In this document: one piece after another, positions 11,058-21,074 of the stretch
How the letters are laid out: every line of letters begins with the position of its first letter
Numbering within the stretch: position 1 is the first letter of the stretch
DNA from: Linanthus parryae
Lineage: Eukaryota; Streptophyta; Magnoliopsida; Ericales; Polemoniaceae
Assembly (NCBI GenBank): GCA_023055425.1
Contig: JALGPY010000001.1
Coordinates: forward strand, 73,936,494-74,000,493
DNA length: 64,000 bases
Direction: 5' to 3'
The notes under the pieces: generated by a model
What the model was told of the DNA's origin: nothing
The model's input: the letters and a program-made list of their open reading frames with translations, nothing else
Databases searched by the model: none
Position numbers and translations under genes: made by a program

Positions 11058-12056
11058 CTAATTGATAAACGCGACGCCTTCCTCGTCGTGCTTCTGGTAC
11101 ATGCGCGACAGATGTATCGTCGTGACCTTCTCATCCAATTGGAAGAATTTGGTGTAGAAATTCTTGAACATATCCTCCCAAGTCTTGATGGAGCCCGCCT
11201 CCATGGTTCTGTACCATTTGTACGCGACAGTGCCCAAAGACTTTGAAAATTCGCGCATGCGAAGCTTCGTGTCAATTCCGTGCAGGCCCATCAAATCAAC
11301 GAACCGCATCACATGCTCTTGCGCGTTTCCGCTGACTTCATCAAATTTCTCCCACTTAGGTGCCTTGTACCCGGCAGGGTTAGGCATCAGGTAAATGTCG
11401 CGCGGGATTGGCGGCGCGCTATCAACCTTCGGGGTGATAGTGCCCGCGAAGCACTGGTTCGCGATGACACTGTCTAGACGTTGTTCCAAGGATATCACAT
11501 TGGAAAGTGTACTTCCTCTTGGGGTAGACGATGGGGTCGGCGCGAGCCCAAGTATGTAGGTCATGTTAGGATCATAGGGAGGTGGAGGCGTGGAACTGGC
11601 TTGATATGCTGTCACATATAAGGGTGCCACCGGGTATGATGCTAGATTCCCAGTAGATGCACATTCTGGCTGACAAACAGACATGAGGGGAGGTTCCGAC
11701 GGCAACCTTGGTTGTTGAGGCGCAGACACTTGAGGAAGAGGCGGCTGGATCGAAGATGAAGGGTTCGATTGAGTAGACGTCGTGGTTACCGGAGGGACTG
11801 GAGCCCCTGGAATGGCGTTTTGTGCAAGTCTTCCCAGAATCGCCATGATATGGGCTATCTGGGCACATTGGGCTTGTATAGCCCTGGCTTGGCTCTGGAT
11901 CGTGGAATTCAGCGTCTCCAAAGAAGGATTATTCATAGAAATATTCTGGGTCTGGACATTGGGGTTGGTGATGACATTGAGGGGGTTCTCCTCTCTTGAG
12001 ACTTCTTCCCTTAAAGGGGACTGATTGCCTTCACGGGTATTGGTTTCCTGAGACAT
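11058..12056 (-). CDS. TRG-1 gag (Ty3/gypsy capsid), 332 codons
   Basis: The frame starts MSQETNTREGNQ 54 bp inside the 5' LTR and stays open for 332 codons. Residues 1-200 are Gln/Pro/Ser/Thr-rich, with a predicted helical patch (TLNSTIQSQARAIQAQCAQI). Residues about 215-332 carry the retrotransposon gag core: PNPAGYKAPKWEKFDEVSG, HVMRFVDLMGLHGID, LRMREFSKSLGTVAYKWYRT, SIKTWEDMFKNFYTKFFQ and TTIHLSRMYQKHDEEGVAFI. It stops before the usual gag C-terminus and has no zinc knuckle in frame; remnants continue leftward to about 10690 with stops. It is the longest intact gag frame in the window. It would need pol enzymes supplied by another element. Confidence 0.85.
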   Translation of the reverse strand: MSQETNTREGNQSPLREEVSREENPLNVITNPNVQTQNISMNNPSLETLNSTIQSQARAIQAQCAQIAHIMAILGRLAQNAIPGAPVPPVTTTSTQSNPSSSIQPPLPQVSAPQQPRLPSEPPLMSVCQPECASTGNLASYPVAPLYVTAYQASSTPPPPYDPNMTYILGLAPTPSSTPRGSTLSNVISLEQRLDSVIANQCFAGTITPKVDSAPPIPRDIYLMPNPAGYKAPKWEKFDEVSGNAQEHVMRFVDLMGLHGIDTKLRMREFSKSLGTVAYKWYRTMEAGSIKTWEDMFKNFYTKFFQLDEKVTTIHLSRMYQKHDEEGVAFIN

Positions 12057-12088
12057 AATCGCATAGATCTTGGAAGTTTTGAAGGTGG

Positions 12089-12109
12089 TTTCACGTCGGG
12101 TTCACCAAA
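12089..12109 (-). other. candidate primer-binding site of TRG-1
   Basis: Directly inside the 5' LTR the minus strand reads TTTGGTGAACCCGACGTGAA. It begins TGG after TT and is complementary to a sequence ending CCA, as a tRNA 3' end would be. I cannot say which tRNA it matches. Confidence 0.5.
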
Positions 12110-12496
12110 TGTGAACAAGGAAAACCCAGGAGAAGATCCAAGTGTGCCCCTCTAACGGAGAATAAGAACAAGAGTAGAAAGCACAGAGAGATTGTAGGTT
12201 AGGGTAGGGGAAGAGTAAGCACTTGTTAACTGTTCTTAAGAAGAGACAATATAATGAATAGCATAAGATCCGAGAGTTGCCCTAGAAGAATGACATTCGT
12301 ATATATAATAGGTAAGTGACCGTTACGAGGGGTTAATGTGCCCATTAATGGTGGCTAGATATCCGCCTCGTAACGGAACGTTCAACCGTATATATAGGAC
12401 ACGTTACACGATTTTCGCATATACAGGGACCGTTACACGATCGAATGTATTTATGGGATACGTGGTCATTAAATCTCTCAAACAGTTACCAAGGGT
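12110..12496 (-). repeat. 5' LTR of TRG-1, truncated (387 of about 630 bp)
   Basis: It aligns with 10050-10432 (TGTGAACAAGG versus TGTGTACAAGG, then CTCTAACGGAGAATAAGAA and GTAAGCACTTGTTAACTGTTC). The match stops at ACCAAGGGT (12496), after which Athila-1 protease sequence begins. The U3 part with the GC hairpin is missing. Confidence 0.88.
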
Positions 12497-12501
12497 CGAT
12501 T

Positions 12502-13166
12502 AACATACCCTTTGCTGAGGCATTGGCAACGATGCCCATTTATGCCAAATTCCTCAAGGACAATATGTATGGGAGGAGGCGGATGAGCGATTTCGAGACT
12601 GTAAATCTGACTGCAGAAGTAAGAAACTGTGTGAAGAAGGGGCTACCAAGGAAGAGGAAGGACCCTGACAGTTTTGTCATCCTGGTGACCCTAGGTAATG
12701 CTTACACAGGAAAGCCATTGTGTAACCTAGAGGCCAGTATCAACTTGATGTCGTTGACGATTTTCTAGAGTTTGAAGGTAGGCGAACCGAGTCCCACCAG
12801 AACCATGCTTCTGATGGTGGACAGCTCCTTAAAAAAGCATATGGAGTTATTGAAGACATTCTGGTGAAAGTCGGAGAGTTGATTTTTCTAGCTGACTTCT
12901 TGATTCTGGACATGGAGGCAGAAGAGGTACTGCTCATTTTGGGCAGACCATTTTTGGCCACTGGAGAAGCCATGATAAACTGCAAGAGCGGAGAACTGAC
13001 CATGCAGATTAATGAAGACAAGGTGAAATTTATCGTCTTCAAAAATCTTCAACTGTCGAACTACTATGAGCATGAAGATTTCTATGCAATAGAAGTAGTC
13101 GATGAAGGCCTGGAAAACGAGGAGACGAATGAACTATGGGAAGAAATCGATAGCATGTACAAATAG
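12502..13166 (+). pseudogene. Athila-1 gag-pro linker and aspartic protease, inactive
   Basis: Frame 12502-12768 carries the Athila pre-protease signature (INIPFAEALATMPIYAKFLK, then RKDPDSFVILVTLGNAYTGK) and the expected catalytic site as CNLEASINLMS. Athila proteases usually have CDLGAS here, so the catalytic Asp is replaced (D to N) and Gly to Glu. After a stop and frame change, 12864-13166 holds the second half (LIFLADFLILDMEAEEVLLI, LGRPFLATGEAMINCKSGEL). The fold is recognisable but the enzyme is dead. Confidence 0.88.
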
Positions 13167-13196
13167 GAAGAGGGGAGGTCCCATGTTGAGCAGGCC

Positions 13197-13583
13197 ATGA
13201 AAACTGAGCACTGGACCACTTTATTTCTAAACGAAGAAGGCGGGCAGAAATTGGCACTGGTCCAATCAATCAAGGAGCCACCCACTCTAGAGCTGAATAC
13301 GCTTTGCGCCGTCAAAATCCAGCAGGAGATAAGAGAATCTGGCCAACTCAGCTTTAAGTCGGGAAGAAAGAACTTCTCTACAATGCTTGGATGTTTTTTT
13401 ACGGGTAACTTGAGATACAGGTGGCCAGGACTATTCATCATCAAAGAGATATCACGGGGTGCGGTTGAACTGGAAAATCTGCATGACAATTCAACTTTCA
13501 GGGTGAACAAAAACCGGGTCAAGCCGTCTTTGGACCTGGCAGCAATCATCAAAGTAGACAAATGCTACTTTGACGACCCGTGA
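13197..13583 (+). pseudogene. Athila-1 pol scar: RT start fused to integrase C-terminus
   Basis: The 128-codon frame begins with the segment that normally precedes RT (LVQSIKEPPTLELNTLC) and then changes to the integrase tail (GNLRYRWPGLFIIKEISRGA, VELENLHDNSTFRVNKNRVK). RT, RNase H and the integrase zinc and catalytic domains are missing between them. This is an internal deletion that keeps an open frame. The conserved Athila post-pol motif follows at 13628-13647. Confidence 0.85.
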
Positions 13584-13662
13584 TCAAGCCTGAGGTAACT
13601 GGGTCGCGCCGTCGACCGTAAATTACAAGCGCTTGTTAGGAGGCAACCCAACCTAGGAGTAA

Positions 13663-13755
<93 letters not shown>
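13663..13755. repeat. (ATT)n microsatellite, about 31 units
   Basis: An uninterrupted ATT tract just after the Athila-1 post-pol motif. It is followed by degenerate TTATT and T-rich sequence. Confidence 0.97.
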
Positions 13756-13757
<2 letters not shown>

Positions 13758-16650
13758 TAGTTTTATTATTATTATTTTTTTACTGTTTCGAAATTGTTTT
13801 AGAGGTAATGGAAAACATCAATTTTTTTTCTATATTTAGTTAAATAAAATATCTCAAAAAAATCTGAAATTGCCTACCCACTTCCCGGAATCCAAGCCCA
13901 AACGCGGGGGTACGGTGAAAAAATAATAATTTTGTTTTTTTATTTCCTTTTTAGTAAAAACGAATAAAAAACTTGCCTACCCTCATCCAAACCTGGGGTT
14001 ATTTTTTTTATTATTATTTTTTTCTCTTCCCCTTTGAGTAAAAATATCTACCTACCCACGTTTGCTCACCCACGTCCAAACGTGGGGTGGGTGGAAAAAT
14101 ATTAATTTTGTTTTTGTTTTTCTTTCTTTCTTCATTTCTTTTCAAGTGTTTTTTTTTTTGAAAAAAAATAATGAAAGAAATAGTGTTCGGACACCCAGCC
14201 AGCCGAGCAATGTCCGTCCAGCGAATCCCGCCGCTAAGCCAAAGTTAGTTAGTCCGAAAGGGGAGCTGAAACGAGCAGTTCTTTTTTTTTTTTGTTGAAT
14301 TCATTTTTTAGACTAGGGGTATTCTCGTCTTTATGGAGCTCCCGAGTCACCAGGATTTCAAAGTTATCGAATTTTTAATCCGAAAGTGGAGTTGTGCTCA
14401 CCGCGACACATAGATTGCTACTACGGGTCCGGATTTCTCGGAGCATCGATGAACCTAGTGAGGGGATTGCTAAAGAGAGTCGACTGATGCGACATTTTAT
14501 GTGTAGCAAAAAGCATAGAAGATACATCTTCTCTGGAAGGGAGACACATAATTAGAGCCGGAAAAGTGACATCTTCCGGTGAAATTTTTTGGCGATTGGT
14601 CAACGGTCATTCTTTTCCGGAATCTGCAGAACGGTCAGCACCTGTAAGACTTGCTATGGGTTCCCAGGTTCCACCCTCATTCTCTCGCTTTATTTTCTTC
14701 GATATGCACTGGACTCGTACATGGTACCACATATATGTATATAAATTACTGCTTGTTTGGGAGGCTACTGTGCGAAACACGTTTTTTATGGCACGAGCAC
14801 CATTACTCTTTCTATCTTATGTGCTCAAATTTTGCTGACTCGTCTTTCGGATCAGAGTAGTGCCATGAGGGCACGTCACCTCTAAGTGTGGGGGTGGGAG
14901 TCGTGTCTGCATTGCCACGTCTACACATTTTTTTATTTTTATTTGCAGTTTTATTTTTATTTTTGCGTCTGAACGTTTTCTTTATTTTGAGTCGACTCAG
15001 CACTCTTTCGGACCTTTCATTGTAAATAGTTGTAAAAAAAAAAAAAAAAAATCAATAATCCAAAAAATTATTGAAAAATCCAAAAATTTTGAGTAGGGGC
15101 AATCGAGATAACAAAAAACTGGGGAGAGTTTGATGATAGTCTCTGACAGGAAAGAAAAACTTCACCGAGGTGTAATAGATTAGGCTTCTGTACGGTGTTT
15201 GTTAGAGCCACTGCACCTCAGAATCCCCAAGTAGTTATCTCCTAAGCTAGAAATTCGACTACTTCCCACACCACCGGCACTTAGGTAGTCGACAACCCGC
15301 CTACGTGCGCCATCACGGTCACCACATCTTTTTGTGGAGTGATTGGCTCATAACAGACCCAGTGTCCCGTTTCTTAACCATAGGTCCAACTAGTTAGCCT
15401 GTTTGAAGCCGTTTACCCCTTTTATTCTTCACCACCGTAGCCTAGGAAGCCATCTTTGTGACTTTCATCACACGTTAGCTGGCTGTTTCTACGCGTGTTG
15501 ACAGAGGGAGTCAGTTAGGGAGGGTTTTGATGGGTGAGAGCTTCATGATAGATTATTGTTGGACAATTTTTTACATTTGCACATTTTTCGAGGATGGGAA
15601 AGGGTGAGTTAGAGGCGACTGCATTAATTTGAGGAGGTGATTCACTGCATCACATAGTGATTACATGTGGAGAAGCCGCGTGCGAGGCATCTTCCCGCAC
15701 AAAACTGGGTCAATTGGTGGTCGTGTTGATTTTCTACATATTTGGTGATGAGGAGGTTTGGTAGGACTGCACGTGTATTATATTCGACTAGAGGATCGAA
15801 ACTTCATGATTAGTGCTGGGGTACTGCAGACGATGACATCTTTCGTACCCCGCAAGATCTGATTATTTATGCGCCTCTCAGCTTATATCAGTTAATTTTT
15901 TATTTTATTATTTTTATTTTTGTTTATTTGTTGAAAAAAAAGAAGAAAAAAATAAGAAAAAGGAAAGAAAAGAAAAAAAATGACAAAGAGATGTTCTATT
16001 TTTGCAGTTTTTCAGTTATTTATTTAGTTCCAAAGCTAAGTAGGCGGCCCTGTTCTGGATTCGACACCGCTTCACATTCATGGCCGCGAGAACGGCGAAG
16101 AAAAATCGGGAGCTTGGGATTTGAGTGAGCAGAAACTTAGGTATTTCAGTCAGTTTTTCTAGAACTCGGTGAGTGGTGTGAGTTAAAAACGGTGTGAATG
16201 TCATAATAAGTAGGAGCACGTAGTACCCTGATACACATATACATCATACCTGTTAGACTTAGGACCTTTGATTCGGAAATAGCTATGATGGATTTGCTCA
16301 GGTTGAGTAAGAAACTAACACCAAGAGGTGCCAGCTCTTATTCTCCATTCTTAAATCTGGCCATACTCGCCGATCACTTGTGGATTGGTATTTCCTGGAA
16401 GATTGAGTGAGGACTTGATGACATACCTGTTTGCGTTTTCGAGATTGCCCGATCTCACCAAAATGAAAATTTATTGTTGTTTTATAATTCATTGAGTCAG
16501 TTTTGTATTGAGTCGGTCTGGAAGTCATGTCAGTTGTCGGTCGAATAGTTGAGTCAGTAGGTCAGCAGAGTCGTTAGGTACCACTCTGATTCGGTCAATA
16601 TGCAAAGGCATCAAAATTCTTCGAGATTACCCGGGATGAGCAATGGCCAG
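13756..16650 (+). other. Athila-1 long 3' non-coding region
   Basis: About 2.9 kb lie between the integrase remnant and the PPT, where some Athila elements carry an env-like ORF. No convincing ORF is present. It contains T-rich runs, poly-A (15034-15050) and A-rich (15937-15979) tracts. A perfect 18-bp palindrome (14069-14086) of the type clustered in the LTRs is also present, with degenerate relatives at about 13876-13915 and 13986-13998. Confidence 0.6.
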
Positions 16651-16652
16651 TG

Positions 16653-16666
16653 TGGGGGGGGGGGGG
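16653..16666 (+). other. polypurine tract of Athila-1
   Basis: A run of about 13 G (after TGT) ends four bases before the 3' LTR start at 16671. It primes plus-strand synthesis. The homopolymer length may not be exact. Confidence 0.85.
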
Positions 16667-16670
16667 TATT

Positions 16671-18658
16671 TGATTACTCCGAAAAAGAAGTTATTTATTA
16701 GCTTATTTGAGATAAAACTGTCGAGTTTTCTTGAGTTTTGAGCCGATTTTAGTGTTAAAAGTCTCGGTAATGCACATGACGTGCATTGGAGCTAGTATGG
16801 GGATTTTAGGTATTTTCTGTATCAGTTTCATATATATATATATATATATATATTTGGATATGATCGCGGGTTTGTTCATGTTGTCTTTGCAGGAACATGT
16901 TTGGGAAGTACATTAGGATGCGTGTGGAGACAGAACCGGGTTCGCCACGGGAAACGTGCAAAAAATGCCCGGGGAAGGATTTGATTGAGGCTGGTACAAG
17001 GGAGAGCGGAACGGAAAACGGAAAGATTGGAGGAAAAATGCGCAGCAAAAACCACCCGAGGAAGCTGAAAATGCCAGAACCAAGAATGAACACGATACAC
17101 TCGGGTGACAATATCTTGAGTTTTACTTGTAATTTTGAAGTGAGACCAGCGGCAGGAGAAAGTAGACGTAAAGAGATTTCCGAAAACAGGTTGTGAGGCT
17201 GAAACTGAGTCCGGATAAAAATCCCGACCTGACGTCCAAACGTGGGTATCTTACCAACCCACGTCCAAACGTGGTCCCCCTCAAGGCCACGTCCAAACGT
17301 GTGTCTCAGATCCCGGTGTTCGAAGTTGTGGTCACTTATTTCTTGTTCAGAATATGACAGGTCGATTTCCGGAGCAATTTTGAACCAATGTTATTTTGGT
17401 AATTTTGACACCAGGCACGGGATTTCTGAGTCGAGACTGGATTTTTTCTCCCAAATTCAGCCACAAGATATCCCATGACCAGATTCTGAATTGGGCGAAA
17501 TTTGGGGAAGTTTTAACCTAGGGGTATTTTGGTCATTTTGACAACTTTCGGGTCAAAATGCATGCAAAATTTTCTGTAAGCTTCCACACTCGGGTTCTGA
17601 GGTGGTTACAATTTTTTGATGGGAAGACTTTTTCAGAGGCGTTTTCGGGCCCCTTGACAGTTTCGTAAATCGGTCAACTTTATGAAAACTCGTGCAGTAT
17701 AAAAAGAACCTCGTCCCAGCAGTATTGGGATCACAACACACCTTCGGAGGAAGATTTGGAGCATGATCGTCACCAGATTTCGAGTTCATTAATTTGGATC
17801 TTCTCTATCTTCTCTCTAGTTTAAGAAAAATATTATTAACCTCATTATGTTAGTTTTTAGTTGCTGAACTTTTACCTAGGTTCCTCGGTGAACCTAAGGT
17901 TCAGATTCAAGTTTTCTGAGATTTTTTGTATGGAATCATGATCTTCTCTTAATGCAGGTTTACGTTCTACTTACATTTATGTCTTTGATGCTTATTTTCA
18001 TGTATGAACGGAGTGATCAACCAGGATTACAATAAATCTAACCTGGTTCACAAGAGTGACCAGATTAGGAAGGAAATAACACATTTCATTTATGTATCAC
18101 ATCATGGACCAAGAGGCGACTTGTGTTAGGAGTAGTCTGAGCGTATAGATGGACTGCTATAGGAATTGGGTGAGACCGAATGGAGATCTCAGAACTTCAG
18201 CAGACTTAGAACGAACTTGCATTTCTAGGTGGACCGAGAGGACTGAAAACCTGTAAGGACAGGTTAACGTGTATGAGAGGGAGAGGAGACTACACAATTG
18301 ATTAAGTGGCATAAGTTGAACCGACTGCGTGGTTTCATATGAAATCTGGAAAATTGATGAACCATAGGGCATCCCGGAAACCTAGTATCCCAAAACCGAG
18401 TTTTTACAACCAAAGATATTCTCTGAAAACTACACCAAAAATATTGTTTATTTCAGTTATTTACTTTCGGTACGTAGTTTAGTATAATCAACTTAATCAA
18501 ACTATTCCGTTTACTTTTTACGTTTTTACTCTGATACTTAATTTCTGATTAAGAGGTAATCCAATATCTGTCTCTGAGGGAACGATAAACCGAGTCTAAA
18601 ATACTCACATTATTAAATTGACCGTTCACTTGCGTAACACACGTAAGACTTCGTGTCA
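16671..18658 (+). repeat. 3' LTR of Athila-1 (1988 bp)
   Basis: It begins TGATTACTCC, ends CTTCGTGTCA and aligns along its length with the 5' LTR. It gained a TA dinucleotide tract (16832-16853). Its palindrome cluster (17229-17310) has four CACGTCCAAACGTG-like units, better preserved than in the 5' LTR. The terminal hairpin is weakened by substitutions (ATTACTCC ... GAAGTTAT). Confidence 0.93.
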
Positions 18659-18663
18659 ATTTT

Positions 18664-18868
18664 CCAGGTCAAGAAATTTCCGGGGTCGAGCTTGGTAAGG
18701 GTGGGCGGAGAATGGACAACAATCAGCTGCTTTGATGGATTTTCGCATCCATAACAGTGTGTGTGCTAGGCGCCATTGCTTCCGAGCCTGAGGGAACGAA
18801 GGTCGATCCTCATTGCTGTGGCGGATGTGGAATGAAGAGCTAGGGTTTTAGAACCTGCTCTGATACCA
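18664..18868 (-). other. Copia-A leader and initiator-Met PBS
   Basis: On the minus strand TGGTATCAGAGCAGG (18868-18854) directly follows the 5' LTR. It is the classic copia PBS complementary to initiator tRNA-Met. The rest, 18664-18853, is untranslated leader up to the Athila-1 insertion point. Confidence 0.88.
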
Positions 18869-18984
18869 TGAGAAACAAAACTATCACGTATTGAATTAAC
18901 CGTCAACTATTACACAGTATTTAAATAAACTGGCTTAGGGACTAGTAATGTAGATAGCAATTCTAGCTAATTACAATTATGTCT
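18869..18984 (-). repeat. 5' LTR of Copia-A (about 116 bp)
   Basis: Partner of 2839-2955. Its minus-strand end (GTTTCTCA) abuts the PBS. The outer TG is mutated (AG), which leaves the exact outer edge uncertain by about four bases. Confidence 0.75.
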
Positions 18985-18993
18985 TATAGGGAG

Positions 18994-19612
18994 TTCTTCC
19001 AACGTTGCAATAACTGGTCCATTCTGGTTTGTATTCATAAATAAAGCTTTTTCTCTACGTGAAGAAATTATTTCAAATTCTTATGCTCATGAGTTTGATA
19101 AAAACTTCAATATCTTCTACAACTTCTTAAGCTCAATGACTTTGTTTATTATAAATATTGTTATGAGTAGCTAAAATTATAACTGGGACCAAATGGGTGA
19201 CCTAGGATTGATATTAGAGATTTTATCGATGAACTACTTTGATTCATTCCATTCGCTTGATTGAATTGTTTTCTTATTCTATATTCATCCTTTATGCTTC
19301 ATCTATAATTGTGATGAGGTTAATAAACTTGTATCGAGTCTACTATCTCCTATCAAAGAGAAAGAGCCTACTACGAGGTTTAGGGAAGTTGGAAGGATTA
19401 CATGTCCCATATCACCAAAAGGTGAGAGTTGAGTTTAAGGAGTGGTGACGCAAACTTAATCAAGAGGCGTTGATTCGAGCACCATAAACAACGATCAGAA
19501 ATGTATAAATTGAGAGAAATTAACTCTAGGTTTTAATAATAGTTCAATAATCAAAAAATAATTGAATTATGTCCACAAGCAGGACATATATGGCCAAAAA
19601 TCTAAAGTATGC
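18994..19612. other. AT-rich spacer of unknown origin
   Basis: Between Copia-A and the Athila-2 LTR. One plus-strand frame of 69 codons (19239-19448) has a hydrophobic start and a basic end but no family I know. No repeat partner is visible in the window. It could be the pre-insertion host sequence. Confidence 0.3.
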
Positions 19613-20684
19613 TGACACGAAATTCTAGCGTGCTTATTTCCACAAGCATACGATCAAGTAATAAAGTAGTGCATTTGCGACTCAAATATCGAACCCAGGA
19701 GAATAGTTTTAGATTTCATTATAGATAATAAAAATTACTTACAAAGCTGTAAAATGGAGTAATATTTTGTGATTGGGAGTTATTGAATGAATAACTGTGA
19801 ATAAAAGTAATAACAAAAAATGACTATTTTCTTGTGAATTTTATGAGAGTATTTTCAGAGTAAGAAACTGATGAATTAAAGATCTAGGCTCCAGGATCCT
19901 CTAGGGTTACTATTCAGGTTTGTCAGGTTTTCTCGATTCAGAAACACAAAGCGCTTTTGTTTATGCCAGCATACTATTAATGCAATCTCTTCTCATAATC
20001 ATGCACCTGTCACTACCCTGCAGATTTTGGGGTCCTCTCGGTTCTCCTGAATCTCCAGGTTCGTTCTAAGTCTGCTAGGGTTACAAATTTCACCTCTCGG
20101 TACGTCACCTAGACCTATAACAATTGGTCCTATGCTTTCCGGGATAATTCCTGATTCTCTTCACCTCTCGGTACGTCAAGGCAGGGGTTTTTAATTCATT
20201 CTTCTCTTCCTAACTCTCACTGGCCACTTTCGCGCACCATATCTTGTTTGTAGCATTCCAGGTTGATCATTCTGTTCATGCATATAAATAAAAAAGCAAA
20301 GACAAAATATAAACAAACCTCTAGTGTATTAAGACTTAACAAGTCATGAATCCAAAATCGAGATAAAATAAATTCGCTGAAATCATAAACCCTAGGTTCA
20401 CCAAGAACCTGGGCAAAGTGTTTAGTGAGCGTTCAATATCGAAAAATATAATTTCATACAATAGAGAGAAAGTAGGGCAAACGGGTTTTCTGCCAGAAAC
20501 TTGGACTTCTCCGTGCTCTAACTTCTGCTCTATGCTCTGCTCTGATACTTGGTTCTGATTTGATGATATTCTGTTCCCTGGACGCCTCTTATTTATGCTG
20601 CCACAATTTTCAAAACTGATGCCTCAAAACACCATTCTGCCCCTGTCTTAACCGCCTCGAGAATATTCTGGAAACCTTAGCATG

Positions 20685-21030
20685 CGTCTGAACGCAGAAG
20701 GGTTGCATCTGAAAGCAGTCTCCTTACGTTTGAACGCACGCACCTGGCGTTGACTTTTGACTTTGACTTCTGTTGACTCTTATTCCTTGTGTTTGAGGGA
20801 AGAGGGGCTGTGTCTGAACGCAGCCTTCGTTTGAACACGACTGACTTGCATCTGGACGAAGCTTCCTCTACTCTTGTTTGACTTTTCTCCTTGTTTACCT
20901 CCTACGTTTGAACGCAAGGTCTGCGTCTGAACGCAGACAACTTCAGTGCCTTAGCCAATTTTTCTTCCTTTTTTGGACTTGCTTCCGGTTTCATAGGTCT
21001 GAACGCAGACGCTGCATCTGAACGCAACCC
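20685..21030. repeat. cluster of TCTGAACGCAG-type palindromic motifs
   Basis: About nine copies of a motif around CGTYTGAACGC lie in 345 bp of the Athila-2 LTR. Examples are near 20689, 20729, 20814, 20829, 20904, 20925, 20997 and 21014. The best forms a perfect 8-bp hairpin with a 4-base loop at 20919-20938 (GTCTGCGT / CTGA / ACGCAGAC). Confidence 0.8.
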
Positions 21031-21074
21031 AGTTTTTATGCACCTTCTCTGCTCCACTTCCTTTGTACTCTGCC

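Larger units (their letters stand above)
10050..12496 (-). mobile_element. TRG-1: gag-only (TR-GAG-like) LTR retrotransposon inside Athila-1
   Basis: Two direct LTR copies (10050-10679 and 12110-12496) flank 1.43 kb that encodes only a gypsy-type gag on the minus strand. No protease, RT or integrase is present, matching the published TR-GAG class of non-autonomous elements. The internal region starts directly at the 5' LTR (12110) with a tRNA-like PBS and ends with a PPT (minus AAAAGGGGGTTAA, at about 10692-10680). The 5' LTR lacks its first roughly 240 bp and abuts Athila-1 protease sequence at 12497. A deletion there has also removed any right-hand TSD and probably some Athila-1 gag-pro linker. 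Confidence 0.85.
6417..18658 (+). mobile_element. Athila-1: Athila-type Ty3/gypsy element, non-autonomous, 12.2 kb
   Basis: This is a complete structural element: 5' LTR 6417-8377, tRNA-Asp PBS, gag, protease, integrase tail, long 3' non-coding region, G-rich PPT and 3' LTR 16671-18658. The five bases ATTTT lie on both sides (6412-6416 and 18659-18663), a perfect TSD within Copia-A. RT, RNase H and nearly all of integrase are deleted. A gag-only element (TRG-1) sits between gag and protease. The gag and protease motifs, the Asp-type PBS and the tail motif AAGCGCTTGTTAGGAGGCAA (13628-13647) place it in the Athila group. Confidence 0.93.
2839..18988 (-). mobile_element. Copia-A: Ty1/copia element with very short LTRs, split by Athila-1
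   Basis: Short matching termini lie at 2839-2955 and 18869-18984. An initiator-Met-type PBS adjoins the right copy, and copia gag, integrase, RT and RNase H remnants lie on the minus strand at 3144-6116. Removing Athila-1 (6412-18658) leaves about 3.9 kb, short for copia. Protease and the N-terminal half of integrase are missing, so internal deletion has occurred. Possible TSD: GGGAC (2834-2838) versus GGGAG (18989-18993), one mismatch. The short LTRs suggest an Ale/Retrofit-like lineage, which is an inference from size only. The element cannot be active: it is frameshifted throughout. Confidence 0.85.

Noticed and set aside
11164..12024. Plus-strand frames opposite the TRG-1 gag
   Set aside because: Shadows of the minus-strand gag.
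19239..19448. 69-codon plus frame with hydrophobic start
   Set aside because: No family, no regulatory context, AT-rich spacer; kept only as a note.
20685..21030. Possible CRISPR-like array
   Set aside because: Units are short, palindromic, irregularly spaced and imperfect, and they sit within a plant LTR.
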